Positions 55,097-64,000 of a stretch of 64,000 bases of DNA are shown here, piece by piece. The stretch comes from Aquisalinus luteolus (GTDB lineage: Bacteria; Pseudomonadota; Alphaproteobacteria; Caulobacterales; Parvularculaceae), in contig NZ_VCJR02000007.1 in NCBI RefSeq assembly GCF_009712425.2, positions 27,691 to 91,690 on the forward strand, given 5' to 3'. The notes under the pieces are model-generated. The model made no database searches. It was not told the origin of the DNA and was given only the letters and a program-made list of their open reading frames with translations. Positions within the stretch are counted from its first letter, which is position 1, and every line of letters starts with the position of its first letter. Made by a program: the position numbers and the translations under genes.

Positions 55097-55914
55097 TGAG
55101 ACAGACAGTCAGAACACTGAGCCTCGGCGCTCTCCTCGCCGCAACTCTTTCCGCAACGCCGGCACTCGCCCAGCACAGCCATGATGGTGACGACAGTCCC
55201 GCGCCATGGTCGCAGGCCGATGCCTATTACGACCCGGCGGAGATGGCTGAAGCCCGAGCGCAAGTCCAACACCATGCAGGCGGACAGAATTTCTGGTTCG
55301 TCATGGCTGACCGGTTTGAAATCCAGTCTCTCGACGGCGAGGAAACCGGCGTCTGGGATGCACAAGGCTGGTATGGCGGCGACATCAACAAGCTTTTCGT
55401 CAAGACCGAAGGCGAATACAGCTTCGAGGGTGACGAAGTGGAGGACGCCGAAATACAGGCGCTCTGGTCACGAGCGATCTCGCCATACTGGGACCTCCAG
55501 ACCGGCCTTCGCTATGACGTCGAGCCTGACGGCAAGGCCCATGGCGTGTTCGGTGTGCAGGGCCTCGCACCTTATCTCTTCGAAGTCGATGCCGCCGCCT
55601 TTGTCAGCGAGGACGGCGATGTCACCGCCCGCACGGAAGTGGAATATGAGCTTCTATTGACCCAGCGTCTGATCCTGCAGCCGAGGCTGGAAGCGAATTT
55701 CTCCTTCCAGGATGTGCCCGATCGCGAGCTCGGTACCGGTCTCACCAATCTCGATGCGGGTGTTCGTCTGCGCTACGAAATCAAGCGCGAATTCGCGCCT
55801 TATGTCGGCGTGGAATGGCAAGGAGCATTTGGCGAAACCGCTGACATCATCGAAGCCGCTGGCGGCGATGCTCAGGGCACGGCCTTTGTCGCCGGTATCC
55901 GGGCCTGGTTTTAG
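55096..55914 (+). CDS. copB: Copper-resistance protein CopB
   Basis: 272 residues with a Sec signal (ending ALAQ at about residue 26), a short HSHDGDD segment, and a CopB/PcoB outer-membrane beta barrel (YYDPAEMAEAR to GIRAWF). The C-terminal aromatic F is typical of outer-membrane proteins. It acts with CopA in copper binding or export at the outer membrane. It shares one base with copA and lies 9 bases before the next gene. The Met/His-rich N-terminal region is shorter than in Pseudomonas PcoB. Confidence 0.93.
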   Translation: MRQTVRTLSLGALLAATLSATPALAQHSHDGDDSPAPWSQADAYYDPAEMAEARAQVQHHAGGQNFWFVMADRFEIQSLDGEETGVWDAQGWYGGDINKLFVKTEGEYSFEGDEVEDAEIQALWSRAISPYWDLQTGLRYDVEPDGKAHGVFGVQGLAPYLFEVDAAAFVSEDGDVTARTEVEYELLLTQRLILQPRLEANFSFQDVPDRELGTGLTNLDAGVRLRYEIKREFAPYVGVEWQGAFGETADIIEAAGGDAQGTAFVAGIRAWF

Positions 55915-55923
55915 GAGCCTTCC

Positions 55924-56919
55924 ATGACCAATCTGATCGAACCGAACATTCATCCGATCCTTGTCCATTTTTCCTATGCCCTCACGGTCACGGCAGCGAT
56001 ATCCTACTTGCTGAGCCTTGTGGTGCCGGAACGGTTGCAGCGGACCTTGCGTCCCGCTGCAGACTGGATGCTGGCATTTGCGGCACTGGCCGTGGTGGCG
56101 ACCATCGCCGCAGGGTTTCAGGCCTATTACAGTGTTGCCCATGACGGGCCGTCCCATGAAGCGATGACCACCCATCGAAACTGGGCCGTGCCCACAGGCA
56201 TCGTCATCCTGCTTCTGGCTGGGTGGCGTTGGATGGGGCGAAAAGCGGCTGCTTCAACCCTTTTCACCGGTGCCGTTTTCGTTGCTGCAGTACTGGTCAG
56301 CATCACGGCATGGTGGGGCGGCACTATCGTCTACAAGCATGGCCTTGGCGTGCAAAGACTGCCCGAGGTGACGGGAGACGGGCACGATCACGACCATGGC
56401 GATGCGGTTTCAGGTAGTAACCAAGATCATGAAGATGAAGCGCATGGAGATGATCATCATGAGGAAAGCTCCCATGGCGAGGACGATCACCATGCTGACG
56501 AAGCGGATAAGACCGTATCGGCAGCACCGGCGGGATCACCGGAATCTGCCGTAGAGGCTTTCTCAGCCGCCCTGAAGGCAGGAGACGAGCAAATGGTGAA
56601 AGCCCTGCTGCTGCCGGATGTGATCATCGCCGAAGGCGGCGGCACGGAACGCTCCTTCGAGGAATATGCAGGTCACCACATGCCTGCCGATATGGCATTC
56701 ACGTCGGCAGTGGAAACGACCCTGAAAGACCGTCAGTCCATCGTTTCCGGTGATATGGCTACAATCATTTCCCAGTCACAGCTTCACGGCAATGTCGATG
56801 GGAAAACCATCCATTCATCCATGATGGAGACCATGGTGTTGAGCAAGACCGATGAAGGCTGGCGCATCGCGCACATTCACTGGTCATCTGCGCCAATCAC
56901 GGGAGAACACGAGCATTGA
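55924..56919 (+). CDS. DUF2231-like membrane protein fused to NTF2-like domain
   Basis: 331 residues. The first 145 residues are a DUF2231-type membrane domain with four helices, starting IHPILVHFSYALT. A very acidic His-rich linker (about 150-195, GHDHDHGD to HEDEAHGDDHHEESSHGEDDHH) follows. The last 130 residues (ESAVEAFSAALKAGDEQMVKALL and WRIAHIHWSS) look like an NTF2-like/DUF4440 fold, often a small-molecule-binding domain. The combination with a histidine string is unusual and suggests periplasmic copper binding. It lies directly in the copper operon: 9 bases after copB and overlapping the permease by 4 bases (TTGA). No enzyme activity can be claimed. Confidence 0.75.
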   Translation: MTNLIEPNIHPILVHFSYALTVTAAISYLLSLVVPERLQRTLRPAADWMLAFAALAVVATIAAGFQAYYSVAHDGPSHEAMTTHRNWAVPTGIVILLLAGWRWMGRKAAASTLFTGAVFVAAVLVSITAWWGGTIVYKHGLGVQRLPEVTGDGHDHDHGDAVSGSNQDHEDEAHGDDHHEESSHGEDDHHADEADKTVSAAPAGSPESAVEAFSAALKAGDEQMVKALLLPDVIIAEGGGTERSFEEYAGHHMPADMAFTSAVETTLKDRQSIVSGDMATIISQSQLHGNVDGKTIHSSMMETMVLSKTDEGWRIAHIHWSSAPITGEHEH

Positions 56920-58262
56920 CGGAAAACAAGCAGCAAGACAGGAACAGCGACTACGAAAAAGGAAGCCTCACTCTGGGCGGCACTGTCGCCATGGGAACGG
57001 GGGTGATGATCGGTGCCGGGATTTTCGCCCTGACCGGCCAGGTCGCCGAATTTGCGGGGCCTTATTTTCCGGCTGCGTTCTTTCTTGCTGCCGTTATCAG
57101 CGCCTTCAGTGCATATACCTATATCAAAATGTCCAACAAGTATCCGTCAGCAGGCGGTATCGCAATGATACTGCAGAAGGCATACGGACAATCCGCAATG
57201 ACCGGTGCGTGTGCCCTGCTGATGGCATTTTCCATGGTCATCAATGAAAGCCTCGTGGCCCGGACATTCGGTACCTATACGCTCCAGCTATTCGATGTTG
57301 GAGACGATACAATCTGGGTACCCATCCTGGCGCTCGGCCTGATCCTTGTTGCTTTTCTGATCAATCTGGCAGGCAACCAGTATATTGGCGCCGTCTCAAA
57401 AATAACGGCGGTTTTGAAAGTTGGCGGCATCCTGTTGTTCGCAGGTGCCGGCCTCTGGGCCTCTGGCCTGTCATTCGAGGCCGTGGCCTCATCAGGCAAC
57501 AGAGATTATTCCGCTGCCGGTTTTCTGGCCGGGGTAGCTCTCGCCATCCTGGCCTATAAAGGCTTTACCACAATCACGAATAGCGGCGATGAGGTCAAAA
57601 ATCCGCAACGTAATGTAGGCCGGGCGATCATGATCTCGCTTGGGCTTTGCCTGCTGGTTTATATGGCCGTTGCCTTTGCGGTTGGCTCATCCCTTGGCCT
57701 CGAAGAGCTTGTTGCGTCAAAAGACTACGCCCTTGCAGAAGCCGCGCGGCCAACTCTTGGCCAATATGGCGTGTACTTTACTGTCGGCATCGCCATCATC
57801 GCGACCGCGTCCGGGCTCCTTGCCAGCATATACGCCGTTTCGCGCATGCTGGCCATGCTGACGGAAATGAACCTCATTCCACACAGCCATTTCGGCATGC
57901 CGGGACGAATTCAAAAACATACGCTCGTCTACACCGTTGTTGCCGCATCCTTGCTTGCGCTCTTTTTCGACCTCAGCCGGATCGCATCGCTCGGCGCGAT
58001 ATTTTATCTGGTAATGGATATCGCCATTCATTGGGGCGTTTTCCGCCATCTGCGAAAGGATGTGGGGGCGCGGTCCTGGGTGCTTCTCACGGCAATCGCT
58101 CTCGACACGCTTGTCCTTGGCGCTTTCCTGATTCTGAAGGCCCAGGCAGACCCGCTGATCATCATCACCGCTGTGGCAGGGATTATTCTGATTTTTGTCT
58201 TTGAAATATTCTATCTCGGAAGGCGGCGGGGAGAAAAAGGCGTACAAGCTGCCCAATCGTGA
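56916..58262 (+). CDS. APC-superfamily amino acid permease
   Basis: 448 residues from TTG 56916, which overlaps the previous stop and has GGGAGAA upstream. About 12 hydrophobic segments; the first holds GTGVMIGAGIFALTGQ, the classic APC substrate site, and KGFTTITNSGDEVKNPQRNVGRAI is the conserved inner loop. Substrate cannot be fixed. A transporter of this family inside a copper cluster is uncommon; it could import or export an amino acid that binds copper (histidine or a polyamine), or it could simply be a passenger gene. Confidence 0.88.
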   Translation: MTENKQQDRNSDYEKGSLTLGGTVAMGTGVMIGAGIFALTGQVAEFAGPYFPAAFFLAAVISAFSAYTYIKMSNKYPSAGGIAMILQKAYGQSAMTGACALLMAFSMVINESLVARTFGTYTLQLFDVGDDTIWVPILALGLILVAFLINLAGNQYIGAVSKITAVLKVGGILLFAGAGLWASGLSFEAVASSGNRDYSAAGFLAGVALAILAYKGFTTITNSGDEVKNPQRNVGRAIMISLGLCLLVYMAVAFAVGSSLGLEELVASKDYALAEAARPTLGQYGVYFTVGIAIIATASGLLASIYAVSRMLAMLTEMNLIPHSHFGMPGRIQKHTLVYTVVAASLLALFFDLSRIASLGAIFYLVMDIAIHWGVFRHLRKDVGARSWVLLTAIALDTLVLGAFLILKAQADPLIIITAVAGIILIFVFEIFYLGRRRGEKGVQAAQS

Positions 58263-58313
58263 TATTTGTTTTTGTACGGACCAAAAAGGAGACTATCAGG
58301 AAAGGAACGTAAT

Positions 58314-58730
58314 ATGGCACTGCTTCTAGGCTTGATATTGCTGGGCCTGCTCGGCATTGGCCATCACTACGGATTGCTTGGCATACGCGCATTAAAGCCG
58401 AGTTCTGATAACAGGCCGCAACTGGCGGTTATCGTCGTTTTCCTCGGGTTGGTCTGCCTGCACATCATTGAGATTGTCATGTTTGCCGCTGTTTACCGCG
58501 CAATTCTGGCATGGGGGACATTGGGTACACTCGGGGCCGATTTCGGGAATTCATGGCTCGATTTGATCTACTTCTCAGGGATCAATTTCGTGACTCTGGG
58601 CTATACGCAAATAGAGACCGAGGGCCCCTTGAAACTGATCAACATGCTTCAATCACTGGGCGGCTTTATGGTGCTGACCTGGTCTGCCACGTTTCTGTAT
58701 GCCAATTGCGAAAAGGCGTGGAAAGAGTGA
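58314..58730 (+). CDS. Two-helix channel-like membrane protein
   Basis: 138 residues from ATG 58314, chosen for AAGGAA upstream; an in-frame start 48 bases earlier is unlikely. It has an N-terminal hydrophobic helix, one helix at about 40-70, and a re-entrant/last-helix region FSGINFVTLGYTQI followed by a C-terminal helix. The FVTLGYTQI stretch recalls the TVGYGD filter of two-helix potassium channels, with changed filter residues, so ion selectivity is doubtful. It lies between the permease and the copper ATPase. Confidence 0.6.
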   Translation: MALLLGLILLGLLGIGHHYGLLGIRALKPSSDNRPQLAVIVVFLGLVCLHIIEIVMFAAVYRAILAWGTLGTLGADFGNSWLDLIYFSGINFVTLGYTQIETEGPLKLINMLQSLGGFMVLTWSATFLYANCEKAWKE

Positions 58731-58795
58731 TCCCGTGCTTGGGGTTTCGGTTGGCATAACCGAATGCGACCGTCAGATCTCCGAGAAAATGACGC

Positions 58796-58824
58796 TTGAT
58801 TATACCCCCTGGGGGTATTATATG
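58796..58824 (+). promoter_or_regulatory. Copper ATPase promoter with a 17-bp perfect dyad
   Basis: TTGATT (58796-58801) and TATATG (58819-58824) are separated by exactly 17 bases, and these 17 bases (58802-58818) are a perfect inverted repeat, ATACCCCC-T-GGGGGTAT. It shares the ATACC-n7-GGTAT layout with the csoR site. The gene starts 66 bases further on. Confidence 0.8.
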
Positions 58825-58890
58825 TCGCAAGCGCCGCAACGGTCAGGCGGTTGTCTTGCCTGACGTCCCGGACCAGCGAGAGAGAGCACC

Positions 58891-61113
58891 ATGACCACAC
58901 ATCAACATGATCATTGCCACGGCCACGCCGACCATGCCTCCGGCGGCAGTAAAGCGTCCGGCAACTACGATATCGTTCCCGAAGGCTATTCAGGGACTGT
59001 CTACACGTGCCCAATGCACCCTGAAGTGCGCCAACCCAAGCCTGGCTCGTGTCCCCTGTGCGGCATGGCGCTGGAAGCGGAGGGCTTCGTCGAAGGCGAG
59101 GCTGATACCAGCGAACTCGATGACATGACGCGCCGCTTCTGGATCGGACTGGTCCTTGCTGTGCCATTGTTCGCCCTGGAGATGGGCAGCCACCTTTTCG
59201 GCGGTGCGGTGCATGGCTGGATCAGGCCGCAGCTTTCCGTATGGATACAATTCCTTCTTGCAACACCGATTGTGTTGTGGGCTGGGTGGCCGTTCTTCGT
59301 GCGTGGCTGGCAATCGGTCGTGCGGTGGAGCCTCAACATGTTCTCGCTTATCGCGCTCGGTACAGGCGCTGCATTTCTCTACAGCGTAGTCGCGCTGCTG
59401 GCGCCTGACGTGTTTCCGGATAGTTTCCGCAGCGAGCATGGCGTGGTGCCGGTCTATTTCGAGGCGGCAGGCATCATCATCGTGCTCGTCCTGTTGGGAC
59501 AGGTGCTGGAATTGCGTGCCCGCGCCGGAACGAACGCCGCCCTTCGCGCTCTTTTCGACCTAGCCCCTGAACAGGCGCGCCGGGTGGCAGAAGACGGCAG
59601 CGAAAAGGATATCCCCCTGTCGGAAGTCCAAGCCGGGGATACGCTGCGTGTGCGTCCCGGCGAAAAAGTGCCGGTGGATGGCGACGTGCTGGAAGGCCGC
59701 TCGTCGGTCGATGAATCCATGGTAACGGGTGAATCGATCCCTCTGGAAAAATCACCGGGTGATATGCTGATCGGCGGCACGCTGAACGGCACCGGCAGTC
59801 TCCTCATGAAAGCGACGAAAGTCGGCAGCGAGACGATGCTATCCAACATCATCCATATGGTCGCCGAAGCACAACGCAGCCGCGCCCCGATTCAGGGACT
59901 GGCGGACAGGGTTTCGGGCTATTTCGTGCCAGCCGTGGTGCTCGTTGCCATTGTAGCATTTATCTGCTGGAGCGTTTTCGGGCCTACGCCCGCCCTAAGC
60001 TATGCCTTGATTGCGGCTGTCTCTGTACTGATCATCGCCTGTCCCTGTGCGCTCGGTCTGGCAACGCCGATCTCGATCATGGTCGGCATGGGCCGCGGCG
60101 CACAGGCCGGTGTCTTGATCAAGAACGCCGAAGCGCTAGAGCGGTTCGAGAAGGTCGATACGCTGGTCGTCGACAAGACGGGAACGCTGACCGAGGGCAA
60201 GCCGAAGGTCACTGCCATCATTCCGGTTGCCGATATCAGCGACGATGAAATCCTCAGGCTGGCCGCCGGGCTGGAACGGGGATCGGAACACCCGCTTGCC
60301 ACGGCCATCGTCGACGCCGCCAGCGACCGGGGCATTTCCCTGCCGTCAGCGGAGGATTTCGATTCCATCACTGGCCAGGGTGTTCATGGCCGTATTGACG
60401 GTCAAGACGTTGCGCTCGGCAATGCCAGATTGCTGGAAACGCTCGGCATCGCCCTCGACCCCGCCGCAGCAGACAAGGCAGGTGAACGCAGGCGCGAAGG
60501 CGAGACCGTGATGCATGTCGCTGTCGATGGACGGTTGGCCGGACTGATCGGGGTCGCTGACCCAGTCAAGGAAACGACCGCGCAGGCACTGTCCGATCTG
60601 CGGGAAATGGGCGTCCACATCGTCATGGTGACCGGCGACAATGAGGCAACCGCGCAGGCCGTCGCCCGCAAGCTGGACATTGACGATATCCGCGCTGACG
60701 TTCTGCCGCAGGACAAGGGCGAAATCGTCCGGCAGATGCAGGAGCAAGGCCGTGTGGTCGGCATGGCTGGCGACGGGGTCAATGATGCACCGGCGCTGGC
60801 GCGCGCCGATGTCGGCATTGCCATGGGCACCGGCACGGATGTCGCAATCCAGAGCGCCGGGGTTACGCTGGTCAAGGGGACGCTCGACGGGATCGTCCGG
60901 GCCCGCCGCCTCAGCCAGGCGACAATGAGCAATATCAGGCAGAACCTGTTTTTTGCCTTCATCTACAACGCTGCCGGCGTTCCCATTGCTGCAGGGCTGT
61001 TATACCCGCTGACCGGTATCCTGCTCAGTCCCATCATCGCCGCTGCCGCCATGAGCCTGTCATCGGTCTCTGTCATTGCCAATGCACTTCGGCTGAAACG
61101 CTTGAAGCTGTAA
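58891..61113 (+). CDS. Copper-translocating P1B-type ATPase
   Basis: 740 residues. A His-rich N-terminus is followed by a YHS/HMBD-type metal domain, CPMHPEV at about 40-46 and CPLCGM at 54-59, in place of the usual HMA domain. The membrane metal site is [10 protein letters not shown]; the phosphorylation motif is DKTGTLTEG; the actuator motif is [10 protein letters not shown]; the hinge is [12 protein letters not shown]. It pumps Cu(I) from cytoplasm to periplasm. It is preceded by its own promoter with a perfect dyad and has no other gene on the transcript until the DUF305 gene, 80 bases on. Sometimes such HMBD-type ATPases supply enzymes rather than detoxify, but the context favours resistance. 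Confidence 0.95.
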   Translation: MTTHQHDHCHGHADHASGGSKASGNYDIVPEGYSGTVYTCPMHPEVRQPKPGSCPLCGMALEAEGFVEGEADTSELDDMTRRFWIGLVLAVPLFALEMGSHLFGGAVHGWIRPQLSVWIQFLLATPIVLWAGWPFFVRGWQSVVRWSLNMFSLIALGTGAAFLYSVVALLAPDVFPDSFRSEHGVVPVYFEAAGIIIVLVLLGQVLELRARAGTNAALRALFDLAPEQARRVAEDGSEKDIPLSEVQAGDTLRVRPGEKVPVDGDVLEGRSSVDESMVTGESIPLEKSPGDMLIGGTLNGTGSLLMKATKVGSETMLSNIIHMVAEAQRSRAPIQGLADRVSGYFVPAVVLVAIVAFICWSVFGPTPALSYALIAAVSVLIIACPCALGLATPISIMVGMGRGAQAGVLIKNAEALERFEKVDTLVVDKTGTLTEGKPKVTAIIPVADISDDEILRLAAGLERGSEHPLATAIVDAASDRGISLPSAEDFDSITGQGVHGRIDGQDVALGNARLLETLGIALDPAAADKAGERRREGETVMHVAVDGRLAGLIGVADPVKETTAQALSDLREMGVHIVMVTGDNEATAQAVARKLDIDDIRADVLPQDKGEIVRQMQEQGRVVGMAGDGVNDAPALARADVGIAMGTGTDVAIQSAGVTLVKGTLDGIVRARRLSQATMSNIRQNLFFAFIYNAAGVPIAAGLLYPLTGILLSPIIAAAAMSLSSVSVIANALRLKRLKL

Positions 61114-61193
61114 GCGCTTTAAATACAGGAACTTTCCGACCATCAGCCCGTTGGACTTACGCTTATGGCTGAAACTTTATGGAGGAAAGTCCT

Positions 61194-61748
61194 GTGAATA
61201 ACGGATCGAATTACTTGCGATTTGCAGCGATGATCGGCACTTCCATGGTGGTGATGTTCATCCTGATGTATTTCAACACCTATGCGTTTGAGCATGTACG
61301 CTGGAGCGAAACGCGGTTTTACATGACTTTCATCATGGGCGCTGCCATGGCCGTGGTGATGCTCAGCTTCATGCTCGGCATGTATAGCGACAAGAAGATC
61401 AATGCGGGCATCTATATCGGCAGCTTTGTCGTGTTGATCGCCGCACTGTTTCTGGTTCGCAGCCAGGTCACGGTCGGCGAGCGCTCTTACATGAACGCGA
61501 TGATTCCCCACCACTCGATTGCCATCATGACGAGTGAGCGGGCACAAATCGAAGATGTTCGCGTTCGAGAGCTGGCCGACGAAATCATCCGCGCCCAGCG
61601 CCGCGAGATCAAGGAAATGGAATGGCTGGTCGATGATATCCGCAAGAATGGTATTGCAGAGAGCCAGGAGGAAGCCGAGGCCAGGCCTGTGCCGGAGTTC
61701 GAAGGCAAGCTCAACCCACAGGAACCTTCCGGCTCTGATGTCGAGTAG
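61194..61748 (+). CDS. DUF305 membrane protein
   Basis: 184 residues from GTG 61194, preceded by GGAGG at 61181-61185; an in-frame ATG 15 bases earlier would place the ribosome-binding site inside the gene. Three hydrophobic segments (about 10-95) are followed by a periplasmic or cytoplasmic DUF305 region with MIPHHSIAIMTSERA and RAQRREIKEMEWL. His-His and Met residues in DUF305 are thought to bind metal. It is found in many copper islands and its role is not known. Confidence 0.85.
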   Translation: MNNGSNYLRFAAMIGTSMVVMFILMYFNTYAFEHVRWSETRFYMTFIMGAAMAVVMLSFMLGMYSDKKINAGIYIGSFVVLIAALFLVRSQVTVGERSYMNAMIPHHSIAIMTSERAQIEDVRVRELADEIIRAQRREIKEMEWLVDDIRKNGIAESQEEAEARPVPEFEGKLNPQEPSGSDVE

Positions 61749-61841
61749 AATATCAGAATCCCTATCAGTGAGATCAGATGATGGTAATGTCTGGGAAAAT
61801 GATAATGAAATGCATAGATTTGTGTGCTATCGATATTAGTG

Positions 61842-62180
61842 ATGCGACGCTTCGGATTAAACAGAATTGCGAAACTCCTGCTGATGATGGCCCTGATGGC
61901 TTTCATCGCTACCCCGATTGTAGCCGAAGCCCATAACATTGCCGAGCTTTCCCATGAATGCGAAAGCAGCGCTGCATCAGATACTGACGATACTTCAGGC
62001 GATGAGAAACCGTCTCACAACAAGCATGTGCATCATTGCGGACCGTGTCACGGGCATATGCTCAACACGTCCCAACATCTCGTTGAACAGACCCTGATAG
62101 CGGACAAACAGGTATCCGAATCGATGCTTCGCCTGCCGCCGCCGCTCGTATACGGATTGTTCCGCCCTCCGCGTGGCTAA
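61842..62180 (+). CDS. Small exported His/Cys-rich protein 2
   Basis: 112 residues from ATG 61842. A Sec signal (about 1-25) is followed by a His-rich stretch with HNKHVHHCGPCHGHM, a CxxC flanked by histidines, and a short tail rich in Pro/Arg. The overall plan, signal, His run and paired Cys, is like that of the small protein at 52687-53100. It lies just before the TolC-family gene and is followed by a strong terminator, so it may be expressed separately. Function is unknown, probably periplasmic metal binding. Confidence 0.7.
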   Translation: MRRFGLNRIAKLLLMMALMAFIATPIVAEAHNIAELSHECESSAASDTDDTSGDEKPSHNKHVHHCGPCHGHMLNTSQHLVEQTLIADKQVSESMLRLPPPLVYGLFRPPRG

Positions 62181-62191
62181 CCGGCCTTTCT

Positions 62192-62212
62192 CGCCCTTCG
62201 AGGGGCGTTTTT
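62192..62212 (+). terminator. Rho-independent terminator before the TolC-family gene
   Basis: CGCCC (62192-62196) pairs with GGGCG (62203-62207) around TTCGAG and is followed by TTTTT (62208-62212). AACCGG (62179-62184) and CCGGTT (62213-62218) form an outer repeat that could compete with it. Confidence 0.7.
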
Positions 62213-62241
62213 CCGGTTAATCTACGTGGAGAATTTATCTC

Positions 62242-63549
62242 ATGAAACGACACATATGGGGCGGCCTGTGCGCCCTTGGCATTCTTGCAATGCCGATCCA
62301 GGCCTATGCTGCGGCTTCGTGCGGCGGGACTTATCAGCCACGCCTGACATCTGCTCAGGCCGGAATGATAGAAGAAAACGAACCACTGACACTCGATCAG
62401 GTGCTAACGCAAATCAGGCATGCCTCGCCTGAAGTAAGGGCCGCGGCGCTCGAGACCAAGGCAAGGGCTGCCGAAGCGCGGCAGGCGGGCCGATGGTTAA
62501 ACCCCTCCCTGTCTCTGGAGGTGGAGAATTTCGGCGGGGATGGTGCCTTTGATGGCTTCGACCAGTCGGATCGAACCTATGCCATTTCCCAGACCTTGCA
62601 ACTCGGCGGCAAGCGCCAGAAGCAGGTGCGTGCTGCCCGCGCGCTTGAGGCACTAGGCAGTGCACAATGCGAAACCATCCTGCGCGAGGCAGAACTGGAA
62701 GCGGCGCTCAGCTTTTACGATCTTCATGCCACCATCCAGCTTGCCGAGATGGCGGACAGTGCCGCCGATCTGGCGGCCCGGTTCCGGGATACGGTCATTA
62801 AGCGATATGAGGCCGGCGCGGCGGCACCACCCGACGTCTCACGCGCCAAAACCGAAGCGGCGCGTCTCCAGGCCGCAGCAGCCGATCTGCAGGCTCAAAT
62901 CATAGTGGAAAAACTGGCATTGGCCGCGCTCTGGGGCGCTGACACTGCCCGGTTCGGTAATCCGATCATTACCGCAACACAGGCTGCACCGTCGCAGGGG
63001 GAGGTTTCGTCGCATCCGGCGATCGTTGCGGCAGCCGCATCGCTTGAAGCCAGCCGGGCTCAGGAACAGCTGGAACGGGTACGGATCATTCCTGATATCA
63101 CGGTATCGGCTGGTGTGAGGGAGTTCGAGGCAACGGGTGAAAGCGCGCTTGTTGCAGGGCTTGAGGTGCCCTTGCCGCTGTTTGACCGCAACCGGGATGC
63201 TGCCGATGCCGCCGCCTTCCGAGCGCAGGCAAGCGCTATCGATGCCGAAGCGACAGAGGCACGCCTGCGCGCTCGCCTGCAGTCTTCTATCGCCCAGCAA
63301 CAGGCTGCTAGGCGCCAGCTCGACCTGCTGCAATCAAGTGCGTTGCCGGAAGCTCAGTCCGCCCATGATGCTGCCATTAGAGGGTATCAGGCAGGCAAGT
63401 TCGACCTGACAGCAACGCTCGATGCCAGGCAAGCGCTGATCGACACGCAGATCGCCGTCATAGAATCCAACCGAAAACTGAATGCGGAAAATGTGCTGCT
63501 GCAGAGCCTGATTGGCGCGGCACCATTCTCCGAGGGAGACATGCAATGA
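62242..63549 (+). CDS. TolC-family outer-membrane efflux protein (CusC/CzcC-like)
   Basis: 435 residues with a Sec signal (ending AYAAA at about residue 26). Two TolC-type halves are visible; the first begins LTLDQVLTQIRHASPEVRAAALETKA, the second near EVSSHPAIVAAAASLEASRAQEQL, both rich in heptad Ala/Leu. RWLNPSLSLEVENFGG is typical of CzcC/CusC members. There is no lipobox. It forms the outer-membrane duct of a tripartite heavy-metal pump; the adaptor gene overlaps by 4 bases. The RND pump is expected beyond the window. Confidence 0.9.
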   Translation: MKRHIWGGLCALGILAMPIQAYAAASCGGTYQPRLTSAQAGMIEENEPLTLDQVLTQIRHASPEVRAAALETKARAAEARQAGRWLNPSLSLEVENFGGDGAFDGFDQSDRTYAISQTLQLGGKRQKQVRAARALEALGSAQCETILREAELEAALSFYDLHATIQLAEMADSAADLAARFRDTVIKRYEAGAAAPPDVSRAKTEAARLQAAAADLQAQIIVEKLALAALWGADTARFGNPIITATQAAPSQGEVSSHPAIVAAAASLEASRAQEQLERVRIIPDITVSAGVREFEATGESALVAGLEVPLPLFDRNRDAADAAAFRAQASAIDAEATEARLRARLQSSIAQQQAARRQLDLLQSSALPEAQSAHDAAIRGYQAGKFDLTATLDARQALIDTQIAVIESNRKLNAENVLLQSLIGAAPFSEGDMQ

Positions 63550-64000
63550 AAAAAATATTGATACTGATGATAGTGCTTATATTCAGTATACCTTTGGTCA
63601 GTGGGTGCGGTGAGGAAACTGCTGACACCGGCGCACAAGCCGACCATGCCGCGTATGAAGGAGACGCGCATGAAGAAGGTGATGATGAACATGGCCATGA
63701 GGATGAGGCCGATATCGTTGAAATGTCGCAAAGCGCTGCGAGTGCAGCCGGCATAACCTTGGCGAAAGCTGAATTGCAGAAGACCAGTGACGATCTGGAG
63801 CTGCCAGCCGAAATACGGACCAACCCGGACCGGGTTGCAAATCTCTCAAGTCCCGTCTCCGGCATTGTTACGAAGCTGATGGTCAGCGAGGGTGATCATG
63901 TGATTGCTGGTCAGTCCCTTGCCGTCATCTCAAGCCGAGAACTGGCTGATCTCAAGGCAGAATATCTTGCCAGCGTCTCGGCGGAGGATCTTGCCCGCAC
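63546..64000 (+). CDS. Efflux RND periplasmic adaptor (CusB/CzcB-like), 3' truncated
   Basis: The first 151 codons are in the window and the frame remains open at the end. The lipobox is LVSGC (Cys21). A His/Asp/Glu-rich stretch (HEEGDDEHGHEDEADI, about 45-60) follows, suited to metal binding, then the start of the adaptor domain with ELPAEIRTNPDRVANLSSPVSGIV and VSEGDHVIAGQSLAVI, the first lipoyl half. It overlaps the TolC-family stop by 4 bases (ATGA). The pump partner should lie downstream. CusB (Cu/Ag) and CzcB (Co/Zn/Cd) cannot be separated from this portion. Confidence 0.9.
   Translation, partial: MKKILILMIVLIFSIPLVSGCGEETADTGAQADHAAYEGDAHEEGDDEHGHEDEADIVEMSQSAASAAGITLAKAELQKTSDDLELPAEIRTNPDRVANLSSPVSGIVTKLMVSEGDHVIAGQSLAVISSRELADLKAEYLASVSAEDLAR

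Overview
The window looks like chromosome of a GC-rich, Gram-negative alphaproteobacterium, probably marine or otherwise aquatic (Caulobacterales/Hyphomonadales, Parvularculales or Sphingomonadales-like). This is inferred from gene content: large TonB-dependent receptors, tryptophan-halogenase-like flavoproteins beside glycoside hydrolases, Tat-exported enzymes and a FecI/FecR pair. There is no rRNA or other marker to fix the genus. I saw no tRNA, rRNA, CRISPR array or complete insertion sequence.

Region by region. 1-7 kb: the tail of a DJ-1/PfpI-like gene, then a three-gene operon of DUF2126-transglutaminase, circularly permuted ATP-grasp fused to alpha-E, and a second transglutaminase. 7-22 kb: a plant or algal polysaccharide locus with two GH43 enzymes, a TonB-dependent receptor, two FAD-dependent halogenase-like proteins, a GH5 lipoprotein, a LytS/LytTR two-component pair and a GH35 enzyme. 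22.7-29.4 kb: a cell-surface-signalling operon on the minus strand (sigma factor, FecR, STN-bearing TonB-dependent receptor, S9 peptidase). 29.6-31.3 kb: a Tat-exported PhoD phosphatase.

From about 31.3 kb the sequence becomes accessory. It holds a membrane-anchored alpha/beta hydrolase in AT-richer DNA. Next comes a five-gene minus-strand operon, hsdR-hsdS-TIR-DUF262/DUF1524-hsdM, divergent from a TetR-type regulator with a 22-bp near-perfect palindrome between them. A large serine recombinase module, a mobilization module (MobC, relaxase) and an antirestriction gene (ardA) follow. Then there is a conspicuously AT-rich two-gene unit (49.4-52.1 kb) encoding a GHKL ATPase fused to a probable PD-(D/E)xK nuclease, plus an unrecognised partner. 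This pair is the best candidate for an undescribed anti-phage or anti-plasmid system.

52.3-64 kb is a copper-resistance cluster: CsoR, a His/Cys-rich small exported protein, the CopA oxidase, CopB, a DUF2231-NTF2-like fusion, an APC permease, a small channel-like protein, a P1B copper ATPase, a DUF305 protein, a second His-rich small protein, a TolC-family outer-membrane factor and the start of a CusB/CzcB-like adaptor that runs off the window. Two matching 17-bp operator-like dyads, at csoR and at the copper ATPase gene, tie the cluster together. The arrangement suggests a mobile or formerly mobile island carrying both defence and metal resistance. Its exact ends cannot be read from the sequence alone.
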